The notes beneath the pieces were generated by a model that was not told the origin of the DNA, did no database searches, and worked only from the letters and a program-made list of their open reading frames with translations. Of a stretch of DNA of 64,000 nt, positions 43,302 through 52,529 are shown piece by piece. Source of the DNA: Pedobacter steynii (GTDB taxonomy: Bacteria > Bacteroidota > Bacteroidia > Sphingobacteriales > Sphingobacteriaceae); contig NZ_FNGY01000001.1 of NCBI RefSeq assembly GCF_900103665.1, positions 620,001 through 684,000 of the forward strand. The letters are read 5' to 3'. The number at the start of each line of letters is the position of its first letter. Within the stretch, counting starts at the first letter, position 1. The translations under genes and the position numbers were made by a program.

Positions 43302-45362
43302 ATGAGAAGAAACAATTTTACCATTAAAGGTATAAACCCTTGTTTTTTTACTTTCCTGGCCATCAGCTGGCTTGGGGGAATTATGCCCTTAAATTTACTG
43401 GCACAGCGGGATTCAGTAAAATTATCCAGGAGAGACTCCCTGGAGAAGGTAAACCAGTTGAAAGAGGTACAGATCAGAACGATAAAAATCACCAGACGTC
43501 AAACGTCTTCTACTCCCTTGCAAATTCTTTCCGGTGCGGATCTGGAAAAGCTGAACAGCCTTTCCGTTGCAGATGCGGTCCGTTTCTTTTCCGGCGTACA
43601 ACTTAAAGACTACGGAGGTATTGGTGGGTTGAAGACCATCAATGTCCGCAGTATCGGGACCAATCATACCGCTGTATTTTACGATGGGGTTCAGCTTGGG
43701 AATGCGCAGAACGGACAAGTAGACCTTGGGAAGTTTTCGCTGGATAATATTGAAGAGATTGAATTGTATAACGGACAGAAGAGTAATGTTTTTCAATCTG
43801 CGAAAAGCTTTGCTTCGGCAAGCTCTTTATACCTGAAAGCCAGAACGCCCAGTTTTGAAGATGGCAGGAGTAACCGGATTAAAGGAGTCTTCAGAACAGG
43901 TTCCTTTGGGCTGGTCAACCCTTCGCTATTGTGGCAGACAAAAATAACCGATCATACTTACAGTACCGTTAGTGCTGAATTTAAGAAAGCCAATGGGCGA
44001 TATAAATTCCGTTCTACAAATGGTGCCTGGGATACTACCGGAGTAAGGACTGATGGTGATGTCGAGTCCATGAGATTGGAACTGGGGCTGAACGGAGTTC
44101 TTCGGGATAGCAGTAAATGGAGTGTTAAGTTGTATGGTTATAAAGACAATCACGGTTTACCTGGGGCTATAGTTGCCAACGTATGGCACTTTTCTCAGCG
44201 TCAGTGGAATCGGAATTTCTTTGTACAGTCTGCTTATGAAAAGAACATAGGAAAGTATAGCCTGATGGCTACTGTGAAATATTCAAACGATTATTTACGT
44301 TACCTGGATCCGAATATTGTAACGACAGACGGACTTTTGAACAATAAGTATCATCAGCAGGAATTGTACCTTTCGTTGGCAAATAAACTAAAAATCAATG
44401 ATTTCTGGGACGTAGTTTGGTCAACAGATTATCAGATTAATGATATGAACGCCAATCTTTACCGTTTTGCCTATCCGACCAGAAACACTTTTTTAAATGT
44501 ACTGGCTACACAACTTCATTTCGAGAGACTGGACATCCAGGCAAATCTGCTAAGTACTTTAACCTACGATAAGGTGAAAAGCGGGCCTGCATCCGGGAAC
44601 AGGAATGAGCTTACACCAACTGTAATGGTGTCCTGGCAGCCATTTGACCAAAAGGAATTTAGAATCCGTTCTTTTTACAAAAGCATATTCCGGATGCCAA
44701 CATTTAATGACCTGTACTATACCTTTTATCAGTTTAGGGTGCTTAAGCCGGAGTATACCAAACAATATGATCTCGGTTTTACTTATATAAAAGGATACGA
44801 AGATCAGGCATTAACCCAGTTTTCTATACAGGCGGATGCTTATTTTAATAAGGTTAAAGATAAAATCGTTGCCGTTCCGGGAACCTCACAGGCCATGTGG
44901 AGTATGAGAAACCTTGGAAAAGTAGAGGTGAAAGGTCTGGATGTAAATATGCAGTCTTCCTGGCAGCTCAATAAAGATCTGAGCCTGAATGCCGGCCTTA
45001 GTTATACCTACCAGCAGGCCCGGGATTCAGATCCTGCTTCAACGACTTATAACGAACAGATCCCGTACGTCCCTTTACACAACATTACTTTTCTGGCCAG
45101 TGCAGCCTATAAAAATTTCGCATTGAATTACAGTTACCTGTATACTGGCGAACGTTATGACCAGTCTGCGAATATTGCGGTCAATTATGTACAACCTTTT
45201 TATACACATGATCTCGCCATACATTATAATGCCATGATCCAGAAAAGGAAAGTTAAGGTTACCGCAGAATTGAACAACCTTTTAAACCAACCATATGAGG
45301 TGATTACGAATTATCCAATGCCTGGCCGTTCGTATCGTTTTAGCTTGACTTATGATTATTGA
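43302..45362 (+). CDS. BtuB-like TonB-dependent cobalamin receptor
   Basis: The protein has 686 residues. An N-terminal signal (MRRNNFTIKGINPCFFTFLAI) is followed by a TonB-box-like region (ESxKEVQIR) and a plug (STPLQILSGADLEKLNSLSV, GGIGGLKTINVRSIG, TAVFYDGVQLGNAQNGQVDL). The barrel is slightly smaller than in siderophore receptors and ends YRFSLTYDY. There is no STN domain, so control is by the riboswitch upstream. It imports cobalamin with help from the surface lipoproteins encoded next. It ends one base before the next start codon. Confidence 0.85.
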   Translation: MRRNNFTIKGINPCFFTFLAISWLGGIMPLNLLAQRDSVKLSRRDSLEKVNQLKEVQIRTIKITRRQTSSTPLQILSGADLEKLNSLSVADAVRFFSGVQLKDYGGIGGLKTINVRSIGTNHTAVFYDGVQLGNAQNGQVDLGKFSLDNIEEIELYNGQKSNVFQSAKSFASASSLYLKARTPSFEDGRSNRIKGVFRTGSFGLVNPSLLWQTKITDHTYSTVSAEFKKANGRYKFRSTNGAWDTTGVRTDGDVESMRLELGLNGVLRDSSKWSVKLYGYKDNHGLPGAIVANVWHFSQRQWNRNFFVQSAYEKNIGKYSLMATVKYSNDYLRYLDPNIVTTDGLLNNKYHQQELYLSLANKLKINDFWDVVWSTDYQINDMNANLYRFAYPTRNTFLNVLATQLHFERLDIQANLLSTLTYDKVKSGPASGNRNELTPTVMVSWQPFDQKEFRIRSFYKSIFRMPTFNDLYYTFYQFRVLKPEYTKQYDLGFTYIKGYEDQALTQFSIQADAYFNKVKDKIVAVPGTSQAMWSMRNLGKVEVKGLDVNMQSSWQLNKDLSLNAGLSYTYQQARDSDPASTTYNEQIPYVPLHNITFLASAAYKNFALNYSYLYTGERYDQSANIAVNYVQPFYTHDLAIHYNAMIQKRKVKVTAELNNLLNQPYEVITNYPMPGRSYRFSLTYDY

Positions 45363-45363
45363 C

Positions 45364-46515
45364 ATGAAGAAAATCGGATATAAATTTCAAAATGCATTCA
45401 CACTTTTGCTGTTAGTAATGGCGCTGATGAGTGCTTGTCGAAAAGATCTTCAACCACCGAAGGAAGAAAAGGAATATTTATTTCCGCCAAGACCTAATGA
45501 CCCTATTAAAGGTATTTATTTGGTCAACGAAGGCAACATGGGAATGAACAAAGCTTCTCTTGACTTTATAGACTTTGAAGCCGGACAATATAGAAGGAAT
45601 ATCTACAGCGAAGCCAACCCATTACAGGTAAAAGGCCTTGGAGATGTGGGCAATGATGCAGGAGTGTATGGTTCTAAACTATATATCGTTGTTAATATTT
45701 CTAATAAGGTGGAGGTGTTAGACGCGAAAACGGGTAAGCGCATCAAGCAAATTGACATCACCAATTGCCGGTACATCACCTTTAATAAAGGTAAGGCTTA
45801 TGTAAGTGCTTACTTAGGTCAGGTTGGGAATCCTGCAGAACCGAATGGAATTGTCGCAGAAATCGATACGACTACTTTGGCAGAAGTAAAAAGGGTGAAA
45901 GTGGGACGGCAGCCGGAGGAAATGGCGATTGTTAACGATAAGTTATATGTAGCCAACTCAGGAGGTTACAGCCCCAACAATTATGAACGTACCGTTTCAG
46001 TTATTGATTTGAACTCCTTTACAGAAACAAAAAGAATTGATGTTGCAATCAATCTTCACCGTTTAAAGGCGGATAGATTTGGCGACCTGTACGTAACTTC
46101 CAGAGGGGATTATCTGGATATCAATTCCAAGTTATTTGTGATCGATACAAAGACAGATCAGGTAAAACTACAATATGATATTGCAGTGAGTAATTTAACG
46201 ATCAGTAATGACGTTGTTTATTTCTATGGTTCTGAATGGAGCCATCATACCGGAAAGATGACCGTTTCTTATGGTATGCTGGATGTGATCAGTAAGAAAG
46301 TGCTGGACAAAAAATTTATTACAGACGGAACGGATAATAATATCGTGATCCCTTATGGAATTGCTGTGAATCCTTTTACGAAAGAAGTATTTGTAACCGA
46401 TGCAGGGAATTATGTTTCACCGGGAATACTGTATTGCTTTAGTCCGGAAGGGGTAAAGAAATGGAAGGTGACAACGGGAGATATCCCAGCTCATTTTGCT
46501 TTTGTTTACAGGTAA
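45364..46515 (+). CDS. BtuG-like surface lipoprotein, YncE-type beta-propeller
   Basis: The protein has 383 residues from ATG 45364 (an in-frame codon at 45352 overlaps the receptor gene and is not preferred). The lipobox is MSAC. About seven repeats carry the propeller signature, such as KGIYLVNEGNMGMN, VEVLDAKTGKRIKQID, VSVIDLNSFTETKRID and FVIDTKTDQVKLQYD. The family (YncE/DUF5074-like) includes BtuG, which caps BtuB on the cell surface and binds cobalamin tightly. It sits directly after the receptor gene in the riboswitch operon. Two further copies follow at 47450 and 49829. Confidence 0.8.
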   Translation: MKKIGYKFQNAFTLLLLVMALMSACRKDLQPPKEEKEYLFPPRPNDPIKGIYLVNEGNMGMNKASLDFIDFEAGQYRRNIYSEANPLQVKGLGDVGNDAGVYGSKLYIVVNISNKVEVLDAKTGKRIKQIDITNCRYITFNKGKAYVSAYLGQVGNPAEPNGIVAEIDTTTLAEVKRVKVGRQPEEMAIVNDKLYVANSGGYSPNNYERTVSVIDLNSFTETKRIDVAINLHRLKADRFGDLYVTSRGDYLDINSKLFVIDTKTDQVKLQYDIAVSNLTISNDVVYFYGSEWSHHTGKMTVSYGMLDVISKKVLDKKFITDGTDNNIVIPYGIAVNPFTKEVFVTDAGNYVSPGILYCFSPEGVKKWKVTTGDIPAHFAFVYR

Positions 46516-46562
46516 AGAAGGCGTTAAAGATGACACAATTAAATCATTATAAATCAAACACA

Positions 46563-47414
46563 ATGAATACTAAACATTATTTGAGTATCACGCTTTTGGC
46601 AAGTGTATTATGGTTTGGATGTAAAAAGGACCGGAAAATTGAAACTCCTGTTGTTCCTGAAAGTAATCAGTTTGTGACCAGTTTAGTCGAGTATGCGCCT
46701 GCACCTGGTCAGTTTATCAATCTTTCCCTGGGCAGCATGTCGGCGGCAAAGAGCATTTTAGGAAAAGAGGGGCTGGTAAGTCTGGGCGCCTGGGGCGGAT
46801 ACATTGTTCTTGGATTTGACCATACCGTGCTTAACCGAAAGGATCTTGCAGACTTAATGATAAAAGGAAACGCACAGTCAAATTTTGCGGAACCAGGAAT
46901 CGTATGGGTGATGAAAGACGACAATAAAAACGGTAAAGCTGACGATACCTGGTATGAGATCGCAGGAAGTGAATTTGGTAAAACAGGGTATTTACGGAAT
47001 TACGAAGTGACTTATACAAGACCTGTGCCCAGTACAGGAGATGTTAGCTGGAAAGACAATCAGGGAAATACAGGAATAGTAGGCGCGAATACTGTTCATA
47101 GCCAATCTTATTATCCGGACTGGCTTAGTAACACTGAACTCACCTTAAAAGGTTCATTACTTCCATCATCTAATATCAATATGACAAATCCAGGGCTGAT
47201 TACAAGTATGCCTTTCGCATCAGGATATGCAGATAACCTGGTATCCGGAGATGCAATTGACATTTCAAATGCGGTAGATAAAGATGGGAAAAGTGTGGTC
47301 TTATCGGGCATAGACTTTATCAAAATCCAAACGGGTATTCAGGCAAACCTGAAAGCCGTAGGGGAGCTTTCTACAGAGATTTCAAGTGTCGCAGACCTGA
47401 GTCTTGTTAAATAA
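46563..47414 (+). CDS. Surface lipoprotein of B12 locus (possible BtuH-like)
   Basis: The protein has 283 residues from ATG 46563, which gives the lipoprotein signal NTKHYLSITLLASVLWFGC. Upstream in-frame ATGs at 46530 and 46461 are less suited. The domain core (YAPAPGQFINLSLGSMSAAK, WGGYIVLGFDHTVLN, DDTWYEIAGSEFG, TWYPDWLS-type GYADN) recurs in a second protein of the same locus (48686-49801). This APGQFIN family regularly accompanies BtuG-like propellers in Bacteroidota. It is a surface-exposed cobalamin-binding candidate, but the assignment to BtuH is inference. Confidence 0.65.
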   Translation: MNTKHYLSITLLASVLWFGCKKDRKIETPVVPESNQFVTSLVEYAPAPGQFINLSLGSMSAAKSILGKEGLVSLGAWGGYIVLGFDHTVLNRKDLADLMIKGNAQSNFAEPGIVWVMKDDNKNGKADDTWYEIAGSEFGKTGYLRNYEVTYTRPVPSTGDVSWKDNQGNTGIVGANTVHSQSYYPDWLSNTELTLKGSLLPSSNINMTNPGLITSMPFASGYADNLVSGDAIDISNAVDKDGKSVVLSGIDFIKIQTGIQANLKAVGELSTEISSVADLSLVK

Positions 47415-47449
47415 ATGTACACAACCTAAACATTATAAAAATATAGAAT

Positions 47450-48553
47450 ATGAAACTAAACATTACTTTAAAATCTATTTTACTTGCCACAGTTCTGATG
47501 GCTGGTTTTTCTTCTTGTAAGAAGGATAAAATGCCCGATATCGTACCAGGTCCGGTTTCTACCCTTGGTGTATATGTGCTGAATGAAGGATATTATTCAG
47601 CTACTCCGGGAACAAATAACAGTAGCATCAGCTATTATGATATTGCCGCAAAAACAGTAGAAAAGGATTATTTTAAGAAGCAGAATTCTACTTCTCTGGG
47701 TACAAATGCAAATGATTTACAGCAATATGGCAGCAAGTTGTATTGTGTCATTGTGGGTACAACTAAGGCAGCAAAAGATTCTTATCTGGAAGTAATGAGT
47801 CTTGCTACCGGAAAATCCATTAAACGTATTTCTTTGTCGGATGCAACAGAAGGCTTTCTGCCAAGATATGTGGTCTTCAATAAAAACAAGGCTTATGTAT
47901 CTTCTTACGATGGCAAGATCACTAAAATTGATACGGCAAGTTTGGCGGTCGAGTCCAGAGTCCTTGTTGGCGGTGCATTGGAGCAAATGGCGATTGTCAA
48001 TAATAAATTATACGTGGTAAATTCTGCTCATTTCCAATATGGAACGGCAGACAATGCTTCTGTATCGGTCGTAGATTTAAATACTTTTAGCAAGTCGAAG
48101 TCTATCCCTGTAGGGTTTAATCCTACAAATATTTCAGCGACCAATACTGGAGATCTGTTTGTGATTACGAAAGGTAATTATGCTGATCTTAAGCCTACTG
48201 TAGATAAAATAAGCAGTGTTACTGATACTAAAGTGGCCTCAAATGATAAAATTAGTCTGGAGTTTTTGGCGATTGATGGCGCTAAAGCTTATGCGATCAG
48301 TGGTACTTGGCCAACTTATACCCTTAAACAGTTTAATCTTGGTACTAACGAATTGGGGGTAGATTTTATTAAAGATAACACAAAGATTGGTACGCCTTAT
48401 GGACTGACTGTAAATTCATTAAGTCAGGATGTTTTCTTTGGTGATTCCGATGCTTCTCAATTTTTCTGTTTTGGTGCTGATGGCATAAAGAAATTCTCTT
48501 TTGACACAGGACTTATGCCTAAGCTTGCTGCATTCAGATACGGCTATAAATAA
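47450..48553 (+). CDS. BtuG-like surface lipoprotein, DUF5074/YncE propeller (second copy)
   Basis: The protein has 367 residues with lipobox FSSC and the KKDKMPD tail that follows lipoprotein anchors. The propeller repeats have the sequence pattern GVYVLNEGYYSATPGTNNSS, VVDLNTFSKSKSIPVG and FFGDSDASQFFCFG. It is homologous to the genes at 45364 and 49829. Three propellers in one operon suggest a family expansion for different corrinoids. It ends 43 bases before the inverted repeat at 48597. Confidence 0.78.
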   Translation: MKLNITLKSILLATVLMAGFSSCKKDKMPDIVPGPVSTLGVYVLNEGYYSATPGTNNSSISYYDIAAKTVEKDYFKKQNSTSLGTNANDLQQYGSKLYCVIVGTTKAAKDSYLEVMSLATGKSIKRISLSDATEGFLPRYVVFNKNKAYVSSYDGKITKIDTASLAVESRVLVGGALEQMAIVNNKLYVVNSAHFQYGTADNASVSVVDLNTFSKSKSIPVGFNPTNISATNTGDLFVITKGNYADLKPTVDKISSVTDTKVASNDKISLEFLAIDGAKAYAISGTWPTYTLKQFNLGTNELGVDFIKDNTKIGTPYGLTVNSLSQDVFFGDSDASQFFCFGADGIKKFSFDTGLMPKLAAFRYGYK

Positions 48554-48596
48554 TTTGTTTTAACAAAAAATACTGCGCGCTCAAACACACACACAA

Positions 48597-48660
48597 ATGA
48601 AACGATCATGATCTCGCAGATCACATCACGAAATGAACCTCGGGATCATGATCGCTTCAT
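48597..48660 (+). repeat. Imperfect 20-base inverted repeat in the B12 operon
   Basis: The arm at 48597-48616 (ATGAAACGATCATGATCTCG) pairs with 48641-48660 with 18 of 20 Watson-Crick pairs and one G-U. It falls between the second propeller and the second APGQFIN gene and overlaps no start codon of the latter (48686). It could be an mRNA-processing or attenuation site. Confidence 0.6.
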
Positions 48661-48685
48661 AACCGATGAAAACAACTATATCCCA

Positions 48686-49801
48686 ATGAAAATTAAACAT
48701 TACCTCATTCTTGCGCTATTAGGTTTTAGCGTCCTGACATCTTGTAAAAAGGATGAAGAAGAAAAACCGGCACCAGCTGTGAAGATGGGCATCACTGATA
48801 AAGAGTTAAACGGAAAAGTAAATGAAAAAATCGCCTTCTCAGCAAGTATTGAGAATGGGGTATCCGTGGAACAGACCTGGACGCTTGATGGCGTGATCAA
48901 AACCACAGAAAGTTCATTTGCATTTACACCTCCTAAATCAGGAATTTATAACATTACCTATACCGCAAAAGCTGAAACAGGGTCATTTACTTATGTTTAT
49001 GTTTTAAATGTAGGTGTACCTACGGTCCCTGCCACACCTGGCAGCAGTAGCTTTGTCACCAGGTTATTGGAATATAACCCTGCACCGGGACAGTTTATCA
49101 ATAAAGCACCCGGAAACCTGGTCAGTGCCCAGGGAATATTGGGCAAAAAGGGAATGGTAACCCTTGGTGCCTGGGGTGGATATATCGTCCTTGGTTTCGA
49201 CCATACGGTGATCAATGAAGTCAACAAAGACGATATTATGGTCTATGGAAACCCAATGCCAAACTTTGCCGAGCCGGGAATTATCTGGGTGATGCAGGAT
49301 GAAAACGGAAATGGATTGGCGGATGATACCTGGTATGAAATCGCAGGCAGTGAATTCAATAAGCCTGGCTATAAACGGGATTACTCCGTTACCTATACCA
49401 AGCCGAATCCGGTTACTGCCGATGTTCCATGGAAAGACAGCGATGGCAATACAGGAGTCGTTAAAACCAATACTTTTCACAAGCAGTCTTATTTTCCGGA
49501 ATGGGTAACAGGTAATGAATATACCTTGAAAGGTTCAAGATTGCCATCTACAGGGATTGATATGACTGTTCCGACCTATATCACCAGCGCTCCATTTGCA
49601 TGGGGTTATGCAGATAATACGGCTGGCGGCGATAAAATCGACATTGCAAAAGCAGTAGATAAAGATGGTAAAGTTGTGGCGCTCGGTGGAATTGATTTTA
49701 TCAAGATCCAGACGGCAATACAGGCCAATATGGGCTGGTTAGGTGAATTATCTACGGAAGTGATAGGTGTAGAAGACCTAAGCCTTGTGAAAGCGAATTA
49801 A
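48686..49801 (+). CDS. Surface lipoprotein of B12 locus with PKD-like N-domain (second copy)
   Basis: The protein has 371 residues from ATG 48686 (signal YLILALLGFSVLTSC). Earlier in-frame codons down to 48608 lie in the inverted repeat. After the anchor comes an acidic linker (KKDEEEKPAP) and a PKD/Ig-like domain (VEQTWTLDGVIKTTESS) that is absent from the copy at 46563. The core domain follows (YNPAPGQFINKAPGNLVSAQ, WGGYIVLGFDHTVIN, DDTWYEIAGSEFN). The two copies share the core but differ in the extra domain, which probably spaces the binding domain from the membrane. Confidence 0.7.
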   Translation: MKIKHYLILALLGFSVLTSCKKDEEEKPAPAVKMGITDKELNGKVNEKIAFSASIENGVSVEQTWTLDGVIKTTESSFAFTPPKSGIYNITYTAKAETGSFTYVYVLNVGVPTVPATPGSSSFVTRLLEYNPAPGQFINKAPGNLVSAQGILGKKGMVTLGAWGGYIVLGFDHTVINEVNKDDIMVYGNPMPNFAEPGIIWVMQDENGNGLADDTWYEIAGSEFNKPGYKRDYSVTYTKPNPVTADVPWKDSDGNTGVVKTNTFHKQSYFPEWVTGNEYTLKGSRLPSTGIDMTVPTYITSAPFAWGYADNTAGGDKIDIAKAVDKDGKVVALGGIDFIKIQTAIQANMGWLGELSTEVIGVEDLSLVKAN

Positions 49802-49828
49802 ACGAATACAAATACACCACAATCATAA

Positions 49829-50932
49829 ATGAGAATAAAACAATTTAAAGGAATAGCAGCAGCAGTAATTTTAACCGCTGCACTATTCTCGTGCAAGAAA
49901 GATAGTGCTCCGGTAGCAGAGCAGGAAGTGAACCCGGTAAAGGGTAAATATGAAGATGGATTTTTTATCATCAATGAAGGATGGTTTGGTCATGGTACCG
50001 GATCTGTCAGCTTTTTTGACGCCGCATCTGCGAGTTTGAAGGATAGTATTTTTCAGAAAGAAAATCCTGGAAAGGGATTTGAACCAACGAGTTCTACAGT
50101 TCAGTTTGGAACGATGTTCAAAAACAATTTATACATAGTGAGCAAGGCCAAGGGGCCGGTTGTCGTTGCCGATGCAAAAACGATGAAAGAAGTGGGACGA
50201 ATCCCTGCTTCCTCGGAGTACGACTGGCGTGCATTTGTCGGAATAGATGATAACAATGGTCTTTTGAGCAGTTCTGATGGAATTTACCTGGTTAACCTTA
50301 AAACCTATAAACCAATGATGCGTCTGTTGGGTGCCAAAGGACAGACAGGAGATATGTTAAAAGCAGAAAATTATGTCTATGCACTATCTCAGTCTGATGG
50401 CGCGGTGATTTATAATGTTGCTGATTATTCTGTGGCGAAAAAGATCAAAGGGGTAACCCTTGGTTTTGCCAGAACACCTAACGGTAAGGTTTGGTACACC
50501 GCTGGTAAATATCTTTACCAATCGGATCCTAAAACTTTAGCAACGGATAGCGTAGAACTTCCATTTACGCCAAATACCACCTGGTCTACCTGGTATTCTT
50601 CACCTATCACTGCTTCAAGTACAGAAAATACGGTATTCTTAGTTAAGGCCAATAGCTGGGGTGGAGGAAAAACTGTATATAGATATATCAACGGTAATAA
50701 GGCTTCTTTGGATCAGCCATTTATCACCACCCCGGATAAACAATCCTTTTATAAAAATAACATAGGCTACTATGCTAAGACAGATGAGCTGGTTACAGGA
50801 ACTGTTCAGGATGGTTTCGGAGCAAACTTCCTGGTGAATAAGCTTTATTTCCACAATGCCAAAACAGGCGTACTGAATAAAACCATTACCTATGGGGAAT
50901 ACTATTTCCCGGCGATGTTTGTATTTCACTAA
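49829..50932 (+). CDS. BtuG-like surface lipoprotein, DUF5074 propeller (third copy)
   Basis: The protein has 367 residues with lipobox LFSC (KKDSAPVAEQEV after it). The repeat units are FIINEGWFGHGTGSVSFFDA, GIYLVNLKTYKPMMRLLG and VYALSQSDGAVIYNVADY. This third propeller is the most diverged of the three. It ends the main operon: a strong terminator follows at 50951. The gene-level pattern propeller/partner/propeller/partner/propeller suggests repeated duplication of a two-gene unit. Confidence 0.78.
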   Translation: MRIKQFKGIAAAVILTAALFSCKKDSAPVAEQEVNPVKGKYEDGFFIINEGWFGHGTGSVSFFDAASASLKDSIFQKENPGKGFEPTSSTVQFGTMFKNNLYIVSKAKGPVVVADAKTMKEVGRIPASSEYDWRAFVGIDDNNGLLSSSDGIYLVNLKTYKPMMRLLGAKGQTGDMLKAENYVYALSQSDGAVIYNVADYSVAKKIKGVTLGFARTPNGKVWYTAGKYLYQSDPKTLATDSVELPFTPNTTWSTWYSSPITASSTENTVFLVKANSWGGGKTVYRYINGNKASLDQPFITTPDKQSFYKNNIGYYAKTDELVTGTVQDGFGANFLVNKLYFHNAKTGVLNKTITYGEYYFPAMFVFH

Positions 50933-50950
50933 GGCCAATAAATGAATGAA

Positions 50951-50990
50951 AAACGGGGAAATTCCACAACAGGGATTTCCCCGTTTTATT
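50951..50990 (+). terminator. Terminator of the main B12 operon
   Basis: A 15-pair stem (AAACGGGGAAAT with ATTTCCCCGTTT plus three inner pairs) closes a 6-base loop and is followed by TTTTATT. It separates the propeller genes from the DUF6580 gene. Confidence 0.8.
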
Positions 50991-51007
50991 ATCCGATAGA
51001 AAAAATA

Positions 51008-51015
51008 TAACTTTG
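51008..51015 (+). promoter_or_regulatory. Possible -7 box (TAACTTTG) of the DUF6580 gene
   Basis: It matches TAnnTTTG 14 bases before the ATG, immediately after the terminator. No -33 TTTG at 19-21 bases. It suggests a separate, perhaps weaker, transcript. Confidence 0.35.
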
Positions 51016-51028
51016 CTATATAATTTAA

Positions 51029-51619
51029 ATGAACATGTCTGAATCTAAATTCAATCCGCGTACGATGATCTTGCTATTGATTATCATCTTTGTCAGCATT
51101 ATCCGTGTTGCAGCTCCATTTTCCGGTGACTTTAAAGTGATCGCTAATTTCTCTGCAGTAGGGGCTATCGCTTTATTCGGAGGGGCATACTTCAATAACA
51201 ATGTGAAGGCCTTTGCTTTTCCATTACTGGTTTTATTACTGAGCGATATTTTCATCGCGAAAACTTCAGGTTACGGGTTTTTCTATGGCGGATGGTATTG
51301 GACGTATATCGCGTTCATCCTGATGGTAGTCGTAGGTAAAGTAATGATGAATAAAGTGACGGTATTAAGTTTTATCGGTTCTGCAGTTGTGGCTGTTCTT
51401 ATACACTGGATCGTTAGTGACATCAGTGCGATGTATGTTCCAGGTTTATACCCACCTACGTTTGCTGGTTACATTGCCTGTTTAACCGCAGCTATTCCAT
51501 ATGAGAAGAGCTTCCTTTACGGAACCGTTGCTTACGGAGCAGTGATGTTTGGTGCTTTTGAAATGCTTAAAGCTAAATATCCATATTTGAGTTTAACGAA
51601 TAGCAGAATAGCCGCTTAG
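51029..51619 (+). CDS. DUF6580 family membrane protein (ECF-transporter S-component-like)
   Basis: The protein has 196 residues and about five or six membrane helices (MILLLIIIFVSIIRVAAPF, AVGAIALFGGAYF, PLLVLLLSDIFIA, TYIAFILMVVVGKVM, GSAVVAVLIHWIV). It has the compactness and the RVAAPF/FSAVGAIALFGG signature of the DUF6580 group, which resembles substrate-binding components of energy-coupling transporters such as the B12 S-component CbrT. Its place at the end of the cobalamin locus supports inner-membrane B12 uptake, but its own promoter and the preceding terminator make this less than certain. Confidence 0.72.
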   Translation: MNMSESKFNPRTMILLLIIIFVSIIRVAAPFSGDFKVIANFSAVGAIALFGGAYFNNNVKAFAFPLLVLLLSDIFIAKTSGYGFFYGGWYWTYIAFILMVVVGKVMMNKVTVLSFIGSAVVAVLIHWIVSDISAMYVPGLYPPTFAGYIACLTAAIPYEKSFLYGTVAYGAVMFGAFEMLKAKYPYLSLTNSRIAA

Positions 51620-51639
51620 TCAGCTATCCTATAAATTGA

Positions 51640-51686
51640 ATCCCGGGATTCCCATGAGCCATCATGAGGAACCCGGGATTTTTTTA
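51640..51686 (+). terminator. Terminator after the B12 locus
   Basis: ATCCCGGG (51640-51647) pairs with CCCGGGAT (51672-51679), with a bulged A and the extension TTCC/GGAA, followed by a run of seven T residues. Confidence 0.75.
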
Positions 51687-51856
51687 TGCTTTTTTATTTC
51701 CTGAACCATGGCTATCCACTCCGGGCCAATAAAGCCATGTCTCAACTGCATATCTTTTTTTAACTTCTTTTTAGGATTTCGGAATTAGATTTTTCGATTT
51801 AGCATTGTTCTTTTGCTGGTGTTTTAAAATGCTGACGATCAGTATTTAATGTTCTG

Positions 51857-51889
51857 TTTGAATATTGTTTTTAACCTAAGTTATTTTTG
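51857..51889 (+). promoter_or_regulatory. Promoter of the sigma-subtilase-CHAT operon
   Basis: TTTG (51857-51860), 21 bases, then TATTTTTG (51882-51889) fits the Bacteroidota consensus. It lies 52 bases upstream of the sigma-factor ATG. Confidence 0.65.
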
Positions 51890-51941
51890 CTAACTTCCCT
51901 AGTGTAACCAATAACTTACATTAAGCTTAATATCTTGAACC

Positions 51942-52529
51942 ATGGGGGAAGACTCAGATATAGCAATTTTGGAAGGGTTGAAAGCAGGTGGGGGACAGCG
52001 AAGAATTTTTGAACGGGATTTGTACAAAACCTTCTTTTATTTTATCCATCAAGGCACAAAAAAGTACGGTATGGCTGAAGAAGATGCGGCCAGCGCATAT
52101 TCTGATACCATTATCAGCATCATTGATAACATCGTCAAAGGTAGTTTCGAGGGGCGTTCTGCCCTCAAATCTTATGGCTATAAAATATTTTCCAACAAAT
52201 GTGTTGACCTTTTAAGGAAAGATGCGACTAATAAAAGAAAGGTAAATCAAGCCATGCCGATCGACAGCCTGGTGTATGAGCTGCCTGATCAGGCGAGAAC
52301 TGCGGTTCAGCAACTCCTGATGAAGGAAGAACGGCAGTACCTGATGCAGAAGCTGATCGCGCTGGGAGAGAAATGCAGGCAGATCTTACTTTTTTTTGAA
52401 GATGGATATAGCGACAAAGATATTGCAGGCTTTATGGAATACAACTCCCCTGATGTGGTAAAAACCAGTCGCCTGCGTTGTCTGGAAAGACTAAAGAAAA
52501 ACGTTAATGTGGAACAAACGCTAAGATGA
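51942..52529 (+). CDS. ECF-type sigma factor
   Basis: The protein has 195 residues. Region 2 is weakly conserved (RDLYKTFFYFIHQGTKKYGM, SAYSDTIISIIDNI, YGYKIFSNKCVDLLRKD). Region 4 is clearer (MQKLIALGEKCRQILLFFED, YSDKDIAGFMEYNSPDVVKT). It is unlike the FecI sigma factors in this window and closer to the group used by Bacteroidota in front of secreted effectors. Its stop overlaps the start of the membrane TPR protein (ATGA), so that protein is its likely anti-sigma factor. Confidence 0.8.
   Translation: MGEDSDIAILEGLKAGGGQRRIFERDLYKTFFYFIHQGTKKYGMAEEDAASAYSDTIISIIDNIVKGSFEGRSALKSYGYKIFSNKCVDLLRKDATNKRKVNQAMPIDSLVYELPDQARTAVQQLLMKEERQYLMQKLIALGEKCRQILLFFEDGYSDKDIAGFMEYNSPDVVKTSRLRCLERLKKNVNVEQTLR

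Noticed and set aside
49064..49480. 138-codon minus-strand frame in the B12 locus
   Set aside because: It is antisense to the conserved APGQFIN core, so the protein conservation must be on the plus strand.
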